Positions 1 to 7,405 of a stretch of DNA of 22,310 bases are shown here, piece by piece. The notes beneath the pieces are model-generated. The model did no database searches, was not told where the DNA came from, and saw only the letters and a list, made by a program, of their open reading frames with translations. Positions within the stretch are counted from its first letter, which is position 1. The number at the start of each line of letters is the position of its first letter. The position numbers were made by a program, and so were the translations under genes. The stretch spans positions 1-22,310 of the forward strand of contig JBPCNZ010000106.1 in the NCBI GenBank assembly GCA_051000755.1, read 5' to 3'. This DNA is from JALZAH01 sp051000755 (lineage in GTDB: Bacteria > Actinomycetota > Acidimicrobiia > Acidimicrobiales > Palsa-688).

Positions 1-192
1 GAACCGGGGGATGTAGACCCCGGCCTCCTCCGCCGCGGTGGTGATCAGTTGGCCCTCGGGGGCGGTGACGGTCCGGCCGTCGAGGGTGGCGGTCACGGTC
101 TCGTCGCTCGGCTGCGGCCCCGGCGCCGGCGTGCCCACCGCGCTCTGCGTCGGGAAGGGGGGCACGTACGGGGCTGAAGCCGATTCAGACAC
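1..192 (-). CDS. nuoG: NADH-quinone oxidoreductase subunit G, N-terminal fragment
   Basis: This is the first 64 codons of the large iron-sulfur subunit of respiratory complex I; the rest lies beyond the left edge. The GTG start at 192 overlaps the nuoF stop (GTGTCTGA), so translation is probably coupled to nuoF. After about 32 Pro/Ala-rich residues the frame enters a plant-type ferredoxin fold typical of NuoG, with 'VTATLDGRTV' and then 'AAEEAGVYIPRF'. The first cluster cysteine would come just past the edge. In the family this subunit carries a [2Fe-2S] and several [4Fe-4S] clusters that pass electrons from NuoF/NuoE towards NuoB. The assignment rests on the ferredoxin-like start plus its place directly after nuoF. 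The N-terminal leader is longer than usual. Confidence 0.88.
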   Translation of the reverse strand, partial: MSESASAPYVPPFPTQSAVGTPAPGPQPSDETVTATLDGRTVTAPEGQLITTAAEEAGVYIPRF

Positions 193-1522
193 GGGCGACC
201 TTTGCCGGCAGGCGATCGGGGGGAAACGGGCAGCCTCCGTCGCGGATGTGGGTCAGGAACTCGTCACGGAACATGGTGATGCCGGCCGAGACGGCGGGGG
301 GCATGGAGGGCCCGAGGACACAGATGGTCGTTTGGGCCGGGGGCCACTTCACCCCCGGCGAGATGTTGTCACACACGTCCATCAACAGGTCGAGGTCCGA
401 CTCCCGGCCCTGGCCGCCCTCGATGCGGGCCAGGATCTTCTCCAGCCATCCGCCACCCTCCCGGCACGGCGTGCACTGCCCGCAGGACTCCCGGTGGAAG
501 AAGCGGACGATGCGCCAGGCGGCGCGCACCGAACAGGTGGTGTGGTCCATGGCGACGACCGATCCGGAGCCGGCCATGCTGCCGACCTCGGCGATCTTCT
601 CGTTGGCGAGCAGCACATCGAGGTGCTCGGGCCCCAGCCACGGCGAGGAGGCCCCGCCGGGGATGAACGCCTTCAACTCGTTGTCGTCCCGGACGCCGCC
701 ACCGAGAGCAGGATGGTAGATGAGATCGCGGAAGGTTGCCTTGGCAAACTCCAGCTCGTAGTTGCCGGGGCGCTTCACGTGACCAGCGAGGGCCAGAAGC
801 TTGGTCCCCTTCGACCGCCCCTCGCCCAGCTCGGCGAAGGCGTCGCCACCATGGGACATCACCCACGGAAGGTTGCAGACGGTCTCCACATTGTTGACAA
901 CGGTCGGCGCACCGTAGAGACCAACGGCGGCGGGGAAGAAGGGAGGCTTGATGCGGGGATAGCCGCGCTTGCCCTCCAGCGACTCCAGCAGCGCCGTCTC
1001 CTCGCCGCAGATGTACGCCCCGGCTCCGGGGTGGACCACGATGTCGATGGACCAGCCACTGCCGAAGATGTCCCGACCCACGGCTCCGTGGGCGTAAGCC
1101 TCGTTGAGGGCGACCTGCAACCGCTCGATGGCCAGAGGGAACTCGCCCCGGATGAACAGGAAGATCTGGTCCGCCGCCACCGCGTAGGCGCAGATGAGGG
1201 CGCCCTCGATCAACAGATGGGGATCGCCCTCGATCAGCATGTGATCCTTGAAGGTGGCCGGCTCGCTCTCGTCGCCGTTGATCGTGAGGTACACCGGCGT
1301 CTTCTTGGCCAGCATCCCCCACTTGCGGCCGGCCTCGAAGCCGGCCCCGCCCCGGCCGAGGATGTTGGCCGTGTTGACCGAGGCGTTGATGTCCTCAGGG
1401 GACATCGCCAGGGCGGCGCGCAGGCCCTCGTAGCCGCCGTCGGCCAGGTAGGAGTCGAGCGTCCACGACCGCACCTGCCCGAGGCGACGGGTGACGATGC
1501 GGGGCGCTCGGGTGACCGTCAC
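185..1522 (-). CDS. nuoF: NADH-quinone oxidoreductase subunit F (NADH- and FMN-binding)
   Basis: The 445-residue protein is the NADH-oxidising subunit of complex I, on the cytoplasmic peripheral arm. It takes hydride from NADH onto FMN and passes electrons to the N3 [4Fe-4S] cluster. Visible motifs are the glycine-rich GRGGAGF (56-62), 'INGDESEPATFKD' (81-93), 'GAGAYICGEETALLESLEGK' (166-185) and the cluster ligands C347, C350 and C353 in 'SCGQCTPCREG' with C401 in 'TTICVLG'. All four cysteines are present, so the subunit looks functional. Length is normal for the family. The GTG start overlaps the nuoE stop by 4 bp (GTGA) and the stop overlaps the nuoG start, so it sits inside a tightly coupled operon. 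Confidence 0.98.
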   Translation of the reverse strand: MTVTRAPRIVTRRLGQVRSWTLDSYLADGGYEGLRAALAMSPEDINASVNTANILGRGGAGFEAGRKWGMLAKKTPVYLTINGDESEPATFKDHMLIEGDPHLLIEGALICAYAVAADQIFLFIRGEFPLAIERLQVALNEAYAHGAVGRDIFGSGWSIDIVVHPGAGAYICGEETALLESLEGKRGYPRIKPPFFPAAVGLYGAPTVVNNVETVCNLPWVMSHGGDAFAELGEGRSKGTKLLALAGHVKRPGNYELEFAKATFRDLIYHPALGGGVRDDNELKAFIPGGASSPWLGPEHLDVLLANEKIAEVGSMAGSGSVVAMDHTTCSVRAAWRIVRFFHRESCGQCTPCREGGGWLEKILARIEGGQGRESDLDLLMDVCDNISPGVKWPPAQTTICVLGPSMPPAVSAGITMFRDEFLTHIRDGGCPFPPDRLPAKVARV

Positions 1523-2280
1523 GATCCCCCTCCGTCCCCGGGACCTTCGACGGGGTCCCTCCGGGGGCGGCCGCCGTCGAGGGCGGCGACCGCCGTGGTG
1601 GTGCGGGTGGTGGCGAGGTCGGGGGTGGCGGACGGGGTGGTCTTCGTCGTCGACCCGCCCCGGACGGGCTCCTCGCTCGCCGCCCTACGGTCCGGAGCTC
1701 CCGTGGGCCCGCCGGCGCCATTGACGCTCGCTCCGGGGGCCGCCAGGCCCGCGGATCGCTCGACGCGCGACAGCGTCCCGTGGGGCGGAACCTCGGACGC
1801 CAGCCGGCCAGAGCGCAGGTCGTCGACGATCTTGTCGAACCCGGCGGGATCCAGGTCGCCGAAGAACCGCCAGTTGACGGTCAGGCATGGGGCGTTGCCA
1901 CACAGGGCCAGGCACTCGGCGTCCTCGAGGGTGAACATCTTGTCCTCCGTGGTCCCCCCCGGGGCCACCTCCAGGGACTCCTCGATGTGCTCGAGGAGCT
2001 CGTAGGCACCCTGGAGCATGCACGCGATGTTCGTGCACACGGCCACCAGGTAGGTGCCGATGGGCTCCAGGTGGAACATGTCGTAGAAGGTGGCCGTGCC
2101 GGAGACCTCCGCCGGTTCGAGCCCGACCAGCTCGCCAGCATGAGCCATGCCGTCCCTGGTGAGGTAGCCGTCCTGCTCCTGAACGATGTGCAGGATGGGT
2201 ATCAGAGCGGAGCGGGGCTGGGGGTAAAGGGCGACGAGGTCGCGCGCCCGCTGCTCGTTTCGGGGGTTCAGCCGAGCCAC
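1519..2280 (-). CDS. nuoE: NADH-quinone oxidoreductase subunit E ([2Fe-2S])
   Basis: This is the 24-kDa-type subunit holding the N1a [2Fe-2S] cluster next to NuoF. The thioredoxin-like domain covers about residues 1-160 and has the expected C-x4-C (C82, C87) and C-x3-C (C123, C127) ligands. I place the start at GTG 2280 because AAGGA lies 9 nt upstream. A longer frame to a TTG at 2319 has no ribosome-binding site. After residue about 175 comes a tail of about 78 residues rich in Gly, Pro, Thr and Arg with no recognisable domain; C-terminal extensions on NuoE are, to my memory, also seen in other actinobacteria. The gene follows nuoD after 99 bp in which I see no further gene, and overlaps nuoF by 4 bp. 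Confidence 0.96.
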   Translation of the reverse strand: MARLNPRNEQRARDLVALYPQPRSALIPILHIVQEQDGYLTRDGMAHAGELVGLEPAEVSGTATFYDMFHLEPIGTYLVAVCTNIACMLQGAYELLEHIEESLEVAPGGTTEDKMFTLEDAECLALCGNAPCLTVNWRFFGDLDPAGFDKIVDDLRSGRLASEVPPHGTLSRVERSAGLAAPGASVNGAGGPTGAPDRRAASEEPVRGGSTTKTTPSATPDLATTRTTTAVAALDGGRPRRDPVEGPGDGGGS

Positions 2281-2379
2281 GTCAGCCGATCCTTGCTGAG
2301 CGACACGGCGCGGGGCCAAACGGGCCGGTCAAAGAGGGGATGGAGACGCGAGCGGGAGCCGGAAGGTCGGCCCGGCGGG

Positions 2380-3852
2380 TCATCGGTCGATGTCCCCGAG
2401 CACCGGGTCGATGGTCGAGACCAGCACGATGGCGTCGGCCAGCAGGCTGCCCCTCGCCATCACGGGCATGGACTGGAGGTTGGCGAAGCTGGCGGCGCGG
2501 ATGTGGGCCCGGTAAGGCCTTGACGAGCCGTCGGAGACCAGGTAGCAGCCCATCTCGCCCCGGGCCGACTCGATCGGCACGTACGTCTCCCCTACCGGAA
2601 CCTTGAAACCCTCGGTGTAGAGCTTGAAGTGGTGGATGAGCGCCTCCATCGATTCGTCGATGCGACTGCGCGGTGGCGGGGTGACCTTCTTGTCCTGGAC
2701 CCGATAGTCGCCGGCCGGCATCATCTGGGCGATCTGGGCGATGATCCTGATGGACTCCCGGACCTCGTTGAACCGCACGGAGAAACGGTCCCAGCAGTCG
2801 CCCTCGGTGCCGACGATCACGTCGAAGTCGACCTCGTCGTAGGCCAGGTACGGGGTGTCGCGGCGCACGTCCCAGGCCACGCCGGCGGCGCGGAGGAGCG
2901 GGCCGGTGACACCGAGGCCGATCGCCGTCTCGGCGTCGAGAGGTCCCACCCCCTGCAGGCGGCGGCCGACGATGGGCTGGCCGGTCAGGAGGTTGTCGTA
3001 CTCGTCCATCCTCTTGGGGATGGCCTCGCAGATGGCGGCGACATCGTCACGCCACCCGTCGGGCAGCTCCGCCGCCACCCCGCCGGGGCGGATGTAGTTG
3101 TGGTTCATGCGCAGACCGGTGACCTTCTCGAAGAACGACAGGATCACCTCCCGCTCCCGCCACCCGTAGACGAGCATGTTGATGGCACCGATGTCCGAGC
3201 CGGTGGTGGCCAGCCACAGGAAATGGGAGCTGATGCGGTTGAGCTCGCACATGAGCATCCGGATCCACGTGGCCCGGGCGGGGACCTCCACGCCCAGGAG
3301 CTTTTCCACACTCAGGGCGAAGGCCAGCTCGTTGAAGAACGGTGACAGGTAATCCATCCGGGTGACGTTGGTGCCGCCCTGGTGGTACATCAGCTCCTCG
3401 GCGGTCTTCTCCATCCCGGTGTGGAGATAGCCGACGACCGGCTTGGAACGGACGATGGTCTCACCATCGAGCTCCAGCATGATCCGCAGGACCCCGTGGG
3501 TCGACGGATGCGACGGCCCCAGGTTGAGGATCATGGTCTCCTCGTCGGGTACGTCGATGTCGAGGTCGGCGGGATCGACCCCGGCACCCTCGGGCAGGCG
3601 GAGGACCCCTCCCTCGCGCCGGAGCTCAGCGGCCTGGGTCCGGGCCCGGGTCATCATCTCCTGGGCACCCTCGGATGTCTTCCTTCGCAACAGGGTGGTC
3701 AGCTCGGCCTGCCCCGGCGAGGTGCGACCCAACAGCTTGTCGACCATGGTGGGCGGTCGGGCCTGCGCGGACGGGTGGCTGCGGCCCTGCTCGTCGGTGA
3801 CGGTGGTTCCCTCGGTCGGAGTCTCCTCCGCCGGACTGGTCTTGGCTCTCAT
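2380..3852 (-). CDS. nuoD: NADH-quinone oxidoreductase subunit D (49 kDa, quinone site)
   Basis: NuoD forms, with NuoB, the pocket where the quinone is reduced. The core begins near residue 105 with 'GPSHPSTHG' (112-120), which carries the quinone-proximal histidines, and 'RMDYLS' with Y168, the expected quinone-contact tyrosine. It ends in the family C-terminus 'LGDIDR'. The core is complete. The odd part is the first 104 residues: a Thr/Glu/Pro-rich start followed by a charged, probably helical stretch (about 36-82, many Arg, Lys, Glu, Gln), giving 490 residues where about 400-440 is usual. The ATG at 3852 is the first start in the frame; a shorter start at Met36 is possible. There is a 69-bp gap to nuoC. 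Confidence 0.97.
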   Translation of the reverse strand: MRAKTSPAEETPTEGTTVTDEQGRSHPSAQARPPTMVDKLLGRTSPGQAELTTLLRRKTSEGAQEMMTRARTQAAELRREGGVLRLPEGAGVDPADLDIDVPDEETMILNLGPSHPSTHGVLRIMLELDGETIVRSKPVVGYLHTGMEKTAEELMYHQGGTNVTRMDYLSPFFNELAFALSVEKLLGVEVPARATWIRMLMCELNRISSHFLWLATTGSDIGAINMLVYGWREREVILSFFEKVTGLRMNHNYIRPGGVAAELPDGWRDDVAAICEAIPKRMDEYDNLLTGQPIVGRRLQGVGPLDAETAIGLGVTGPLLRAAGVAWDVRRDTPYLAYDEVDFDVIVGTEGDCWDRFSVRFNEVRESIRIIAQIAQMMPAGDYRVQDKKVTPPPRSRIDESMEALIHHFKLYTEGFKVPVGETYVPIESARGEMGCYLVSDGSSRPYRAHIRAASFANLQSMPVMARGSLLADAIVLVSTIDPVLGDIDR

Positions 3853-3921
3853 GGGGTGATCACTCTTCTCACGGTCGCGTGGTGGCTACTCGGTCGTAGC
3901 GGCGGGCAGACGTTCGGAAAC

Positions 3922-4695
3922 TCATCGACCGCCCGGGGACTCCTTGAACTGGACCGGGATACGACCGCTCGCGTAGTCCTTGCGCAGCGGGTGGCCTTCC
4001 CAGTCCTCGGGCATGAGGATACGGCTCGGGTCAGGGTGGCCCTCGAAGACGATCCCGTACATGTCGTAGGTCTCGCGCTCGTGGGCCTCGGATCCGGGCC
4101 ACACGTCGAAAAGAGTCGGCACCGTAGGGTCGGCCGCCGTCACCTGGCAGCGGACCCGGATGCGCCGTCGGGTAGTCACCGAGGCCAGCTCGACGACGAC
4201 CTCGAAGCGCTCGGCGGCGATCCCCTCGGGGAGAGGCCGCCCCGGGTGCACCAGATAGTCGACGGCGGTGACGCCGATCATCATGTCGTAGCCGTCGTCA
4301 CGCAGGGCCTGGCACAACTCGAGGTATCCCGCGGGGGTGCAGTGGACCACGGCCTGGCCAAGGCTGTCGGTGAGTGGATGGCCGAACAGTTCGGGGCCGG
4401 ACACCCCGGCCGGCCCGTCCCCGGCCGGCCCGTCCCCGGCGTGGTCGGCCACGGCAGGCGCATCGGCTGAGGCGCCTCCGCCGCCGCTGCCGCCTTCCTC
4501 ACCGGTGTCGTTCGCCGCCTTGGCCGTCTCGTGGGCCTCGGCCGCAGCCGACTCATCGTCGGAAGGGTGGTGGGCGGCTCCAGGTGCGGCGTCGCCGGGC
4601 GGGACGTCCTCGGTGGGCCGCTTGTCGTCACCGGGCCGGTTGTCGTCGTTGCCGTCGGGGCGATCGTCGGTCGGGCCCCCGGTGGCGTCGCTCAC
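3922..4695 (-). CDS. nuoC: NADH-quinone oxidoreductase subunit C (30 kDa)
   Basis: NuoC is a peripheral-arm subunit that packs against NuoD and NuoB and carries no cofactor. The conserved part lies at about residues 100-257 and contains the family signature ERETYDMYGI (206-214) followed by 'FEGHPDPSRILMPEDW' and 'GHPLRKDY'. The first 100 residues are a low-complexity, acidic Asp/Gly/Pro/Ala segment with a Gly run at 69-74 and a duplicated GDGPA motif, almost certainly disordered. The GTG start overlaps the nuoB stop by 4 bp (GTGA). The core identifies the gene firmly; the exact start is less certain, because a start inside the acidic segment would also leave the domain whole. Confidence 0.96.
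   Translation of the reverse strand: MSDATGGPTDDRPDGNDDNRPGDDKRPTEDVPPGDAAPGAAHHPSDDESAAAEAHETAKAANDTGEEGGSGGGGASADAPAVADHAGDGPAGDGPAGVSGPELFGHPLTDSLGQAVVHCTPAGYLELCQALRDDGYDMMIGVTAVDYLVHPGRPLPEGIAAERFEVVVELASVTTRRRIRVRCQVTAADPTVPTLFDVWPGSEAHERETYDMYGIVFEGHPDPSRILMPEDWEGHPLRKDYASGRIPVQFKESPGGR
4404..4440. repeat. 15-bp tandem repeat inside nuoC, about 2.5 copies
   Basis: The unit CCCCGGCCGGCCCGT occurs at 4404-4418 and identically at 4419-4433, followed by the first 7 bases of a third copy. It is in frame with nuoC on the minus strand and encodes the repeated GDGPA motif in the N-terminal low-complexity linker. A multiple-of-three repeat there changes linker length without breaking the frame. 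Confidence 0.9.
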
Positions 4696-5261
4696 GAAGC
4701 GTCACCAGCCGACGACGTCAGCGAGATGCGGACCGGCTGCCGCTCGCCGGCGTGGTCGAGATGGATGCCGGCCCCGATGCCAGCAGACGGGCGGCGGGTG
4801 ATCTCGCCGAGGCGGATCTTCTGGTGGAGGGTCAGGATGGAGTGGATCAGCGTCTCCGGTCCCGGCGGGCAACCGGGGGCGTAGACGTCCACCGGCACGA
4901 TCTGATCGACGCCCTGGACGATGGCGTAGTTGTTGAACATCCCCCCGGTGCTGGCGCACACGCCCATGGAGATGACCCACTTCGGCTCCATCATCTGGTC
5001 GTAGACCTGGCGCAGCACGGGAGCCATCTTCTGACTGACCCGGCCGGCCACGATCATCACGTCCGCCTGACGGGGCGACGCCCGGAAGACCTCCATGCCG
5101 AAGCGGGCCAGGTCATAGTTGGCGGCACCAGCAGCCATCATCTCTATGGCGCAACACGCCAGCCCGAAGTTGGCGGCCCACGAGCTCGCAGACCGAGCCC
5201 ATTTGACCATCCCTTCGAGCGATCCGGTCAGGAAGTTGTGTTGCAGGTTCTCGAGACCCAT
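4692..5261 (-). CDS. nuoB: NADH-quinone oxidoreductase subunit B (N2 cluster)
   Basis: NuoB holds the terminal [4Fe-4S] cluster N2, which hands electrons to quinone at the interface with NuoD. The ligands are all visible: the tandem pair C36-C37 in 'GLACCAIEMM', C102 in 'GVCASTGG' and C131 in 'YAPGCPPGPE'. The 189-residue length is ordinary, with a short extra C-terminus. The ATG at 5261 has a strong ribosome-binding site (GAGAGGAG at 5269-5276, about 7 nt away). The stop overlaps nuoC. The gap to nuoA is 68 bp. Confidence 0.98.
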   Translation of the reverse strand: MGLENLQHNFLTGSLEGMVKWARSASSWAANFGLACCAIEMMAAGAANYDLARFGMEVFRASPRQADVMIVAGRVSQKMAPVLRQVYDQMMEPKWVISMGVCASTGGMFNNYAIVQGVDQIVPVDVYAPGCPPGPETLIHSILTLHQKIRLGEITRRPSAGIGAGIHLDHAGERQPVRISLTSSAGDAS

Positions 5262-5329
5262 GGCGGAACTCCTCTCGAGGCCACGCTAGGACGGCGGGGC
5301 CGTTCAAGCCAACCTGCCGGGGGGCAGTC

Positions 5330-5914
5330 TCAGCTGCCGGCAGGCACCGGTTCGGACTCGCCGGGTCCCGGTTGGGACGGCCCCGGCTCCTGCGGGGGCT
5401 GACCGCTCTGGGGGGCGGCCGGCGATGCCTTCGTCTCACCCTGTTCATAGCGGGCGATGGTGTCGGTCCCCTGCGCCAGCTCGGACGGGCGGGGCACCCG
5501 CCGGACCGTGGACGACATCGTCCGGGTGACAGCTGAATCCTGGCGGGCCGACCGGCGCCGCGGACCCCAGTCCAGGGCCCCGTTGGAGACCAGATAGGCG
5601 AAGGAGATGAACACCACGAGAGCGAACGCCGCCATCTCTCCGAGGCCGAAGAGGTTCAGCTGGTGGTAGTCCACCGCCCACGGATAGAGGAACACCACCT
5701 CGATGTCGAAGATGATGAAGATCATGGCCACCATGAAGAAGCGCACCGGGAAGCGCACGGACTCGCCCCCTTCGGGGGCGATGCCCGACTCGTAGGGACC
5801 TTCCTTGGCCCCGGTGGGGCGGGAAGGACCGAGGAGCTTCGACGCCGCGAACGACCCGGCGGCGAAGGCCGCGCCCAGGGCCAGCAGCAACACGATGGGG
5901 AGGTATTGCTCCAT
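5330..5914 (-). CDS. nuoA: NADH-quinone oxidoreductase subunit A
   Basis: This small membrane subunit sits where the membrane arm meets the peripheral arm. Three hydrophobic segments are visible, at about 5-25, 58-78 and 88-108. Family motifs are 'YESGI' and 'RFFMVAMIFIIFDIEVVFLYPWA', the latter with the conserved acidic residues within the membrane. I start it at ATG 5914, preceded by GAGGGA (5922-5927) at 7 nt, rather than at the upstream ATG 5959, which lacks a usable site. The 194 residues include a C-terminal tail of about 75 residues (Arg/Ser-rich, then Pro/Gly/Gln-rich) absent from the textbook 120-150-residue NuoA. It is the first gene of the nuo operon. Confidence 0.96.
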   Translation of the reverse strand: MEQYLPIVLLLALGAAFAAGSFAASKLLGPSRPTGAKEGPYESGIAPEGGESVRFPVRFFMVAMIFIIFDIEVVFLYPWAVDYHQLNLFGLGEMAAFALVVFISFAYLVSNGALDWGPRRRSARQDSAVTRTMSSTVRRVPRPSELAQGTDTIARYEQGETKASPAAPQSGQPPQEPGPSQPGPGESEPVPAGS

Positions 5915-5963
5915 CTCACGTTCCCTCGGGATTGGTGGACTGTCTCCGGGTGAAGGCATCCTC

Positions 5964-5969
5964 AGCGTA
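5964..5969 (-). promoter_or_regulatory. Possible -10 box of the nuo operon promoter
   Basis: On the minus strand this reads TACGCT, matching TAnnnT. It would give a transcript start near 5957 and a leader of about 43 nt before the nuoA ATG at 5914. I see no good -35 box 16-18 bp upstream. This lies in the 119-bp divergent region between nuoA and the reductase gene. No Rex-type TGTGA-n6-TCACA palindrome is visible there. Confidence 0.35.
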
Positions 5970-6021
5970 CAAACACCACCGCCGTTCGTCGACTCCGGCT
6001 GCCGTAGTGGTGGCCGGCGCC

Positions 6022-6027
6022 TAGATT
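6022..6027 (+). promoter_or_regulatory. -10 box for a leaderless geranylgeranyl reductase transcript
   Basis: TAGATT ends 6 nt before the GTG at 6034, so transcription would start at or next to the start codon. No Shine-Dalgarno sequence precedes that GTG, which fits a leaderless message. No clear -35 box is visible. Confidence 0.5.
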
Positions 6028-6033
6028 GACATC

Positions 6034-7308
6034 GTGCCCGCCCCGAGCGAAATGCGCCAGACCGATGTGCTCGTGATCGGCGGTGGCCCCTCCGGTGGGG
6101 CCGCGGCCTACTGGCTGGCCTCGGCCGGACACGATGTGACGGTGGTGGAGCGCAAGCGCTTCCCCCGGGAGAAGACCTGCGGCGACGGGCTCACCCCCCG
6201 CTCCGTCAAGCAGCTCGAGGAGATGGGACTGACCGACGAGCTGGCCTCCGCCGGTCACCGCTACGACGGTCTGCGCTCGCACGGGTTCGGCAGGACCCTG
6301 GAGCTGGCGTGGCCGTCCCATCCCGACCTGCCGTCCTACGGATACGTCATCACCCGAAAGGATCTCGACGCCCTGGTCGCCGGGCGGGCCGCCAAGGCAG
6401 GGGCGACGGTGTGGGAGCGGGCCGAGGCCACCGAGCCGATCGTGGAGTCGGGCTTGGTCCGGGGGGCGACCATCGTCCGCAAGGACGAACCGGACGAGGC
6501 TCCGGTCGAGATCCGGGCCCGCTACGTGATCGTGGCCGACGGGGCCAACTCCCGTTTCGGTCGGGCGCTCGGCACCAGCCGCAACCGCAACTATCCCCTG
6601 GGGATGGCCATCCGGGGCTACTACGCCTCCCCCCGCCACGGCGAGCCGTGGATAGACAGCTGGCTCGACATCCGGGACAAGCAGGGGAATGTCCTCCCCG
6701 GATACGGCTGGATCTTCCCCGTGGGCGACGGCCGGGTCAACGTCGGCATCGGCCTGCTCTCCACCTTCAACCAGTGGAAGGCGGTCAACACCACCCACCT
6801 GATGGCCAGCTTCGTCGAGTACGCCCCCGCCTCGTGGGACCTCCGCCCGGAGACATGCTGCGGCCCGCCCACCGGGGGACGGCTCCCGATGGGCATGTCC
6901 GTTGGGCCCCACTCGGGCCCCACCTATCTGGTGGTGGGTGATGCCGGGGGGACCATCAACCCCTTCAACGGTGAGGGCATCGCCTACGCCTACGAGACGG
7001 GACGCATGGCCGCCGAGGCCATCCATGTGGCTCTCGCCAGCGGGGACGGGACGGCGCTGTCCACCTACGAGCAACGCCTGGAGGACACCTACGGCTTGTA
7101 CTTCAAGGTGGCCCGGGCGTTCGTGCGGATCATCGGTCACCCCGAGCTCATGCGCCTCCTGGTGTCGACCGGTATGCACAGCCGCACCCTGATGGAGTGG
7201 GTCATGCGGATCATGGCCAACCTCCTGCGACCCGACGAGATCGGCCCGGCCGAGGCCGCCTACAAGGCCCTGGCCGCGGTGTCCCGCCTGGCGCCCGCCA
7301 AGATCTGA
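6034..7308 (+). CDS. Geranylgeranyl reductase family FAD-dependent oxidoreductase (possibly menaquinone side-chain reductase)
   Basis: This 424-residue flavoprotein of the geranylgeranyl-reductase family saturates double bonds in polyprenyl chains. It shows the N-terminal FAD site GGGPSG (16-21), followed by the acidic end of the second strand in 'VTVVERKRFPREK', the family motif 'CGDGL' (49-53), the 'YGWIFP' sheet motif (224-229) and the second FAD motif 'GDAGGTINPFNGEG' (302-315). The closest known roles are chlorophyll or archaeal lipid side-chain reduction and, in mycobacteria, partial saturation of menaquinone by MenJ. Its position divergent from the complex I operon, which uses quinone, favours a menaquinone substrate, but that is inference. 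Related genes sit beside nuoA in streptomycetes, as I recall. The GTG start has no ribosome-binding site and appears leaderless; an ATG at 6052 is the alternative. Confidence 0.88.
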   Translation: MPAPSEMRQTDVLVIGGGPSGGAAAYWLASAGHDVTVVERKRFPREKTCGDGLTPRSVKQLEEMGLTDELASAGHRYDGLRSHGFGRTLELAWPSHPDLPSYGYVITRKDLDALVAGRAAKAGATVWERAEATEPIVESGLVRGATIVRKDEPDEAPVEIRARYVIVADGANSRFGRALGTSRNRNYPLGMAIRGYYASPRHGEPWIDSWLDIRDKQGNVLPGYGWIFPVGDGRVNVGIGLLSTFNQWKAVNTTHLMASFVEYAPASWDLRPETCCGPPTGGRLPMGMSVGPHSGPTYLVVGDAGGTINPFNGEGIAYAYETGRMAAEAIHVALASGDGTALSTYEQRLEDTYGLYFKVARAFVRIIGHPELMRLLVSTGMHSRTLMEWVMRIMANLLRPDEIGPAEAAYKALAAVSRLAPAKI

Positions 7309-7405
7309 CGGCGGCGGGCGCGGGCGGCGGCGGGGGCGGACCATCCGGCGGGCGGCCTTCCGGCGACAGATGGACGCTTTCGTTGCGGTTTTCGGCTGGC
7401 GGCTG

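Noticed and set aside
38..2005. Long plus-strand open frame opposite nuoF and nuoE (655 codons)
   Set aside because: It is antisense to two intact complex I genes, has Arg/Gly/Ala-rich composition with no domain, and arises because stops are rare in GC-rich DNA. The same applies to the long frames at 11664-14351 (+), 5962-7653 (-) and 7370-8668 (+).
2281..2319. TTG start for nuoE at 2319
   Set aside because: No ribosome-binding site precedes it, while GTG 2280 has AAGGA at 9 nt.
5915..6033. Rex operator in the nuoA upstream region
   Set aside because: Single TCAC and GTGA words occur but not at the spacing of the Rex palindrome.
7309..7405. Terminator between the reductase gene and hemL
   Set aside because: The gap is very GC-rich and many short pairings are possible, but no stable stem followed by a T-run is visible on either strand.
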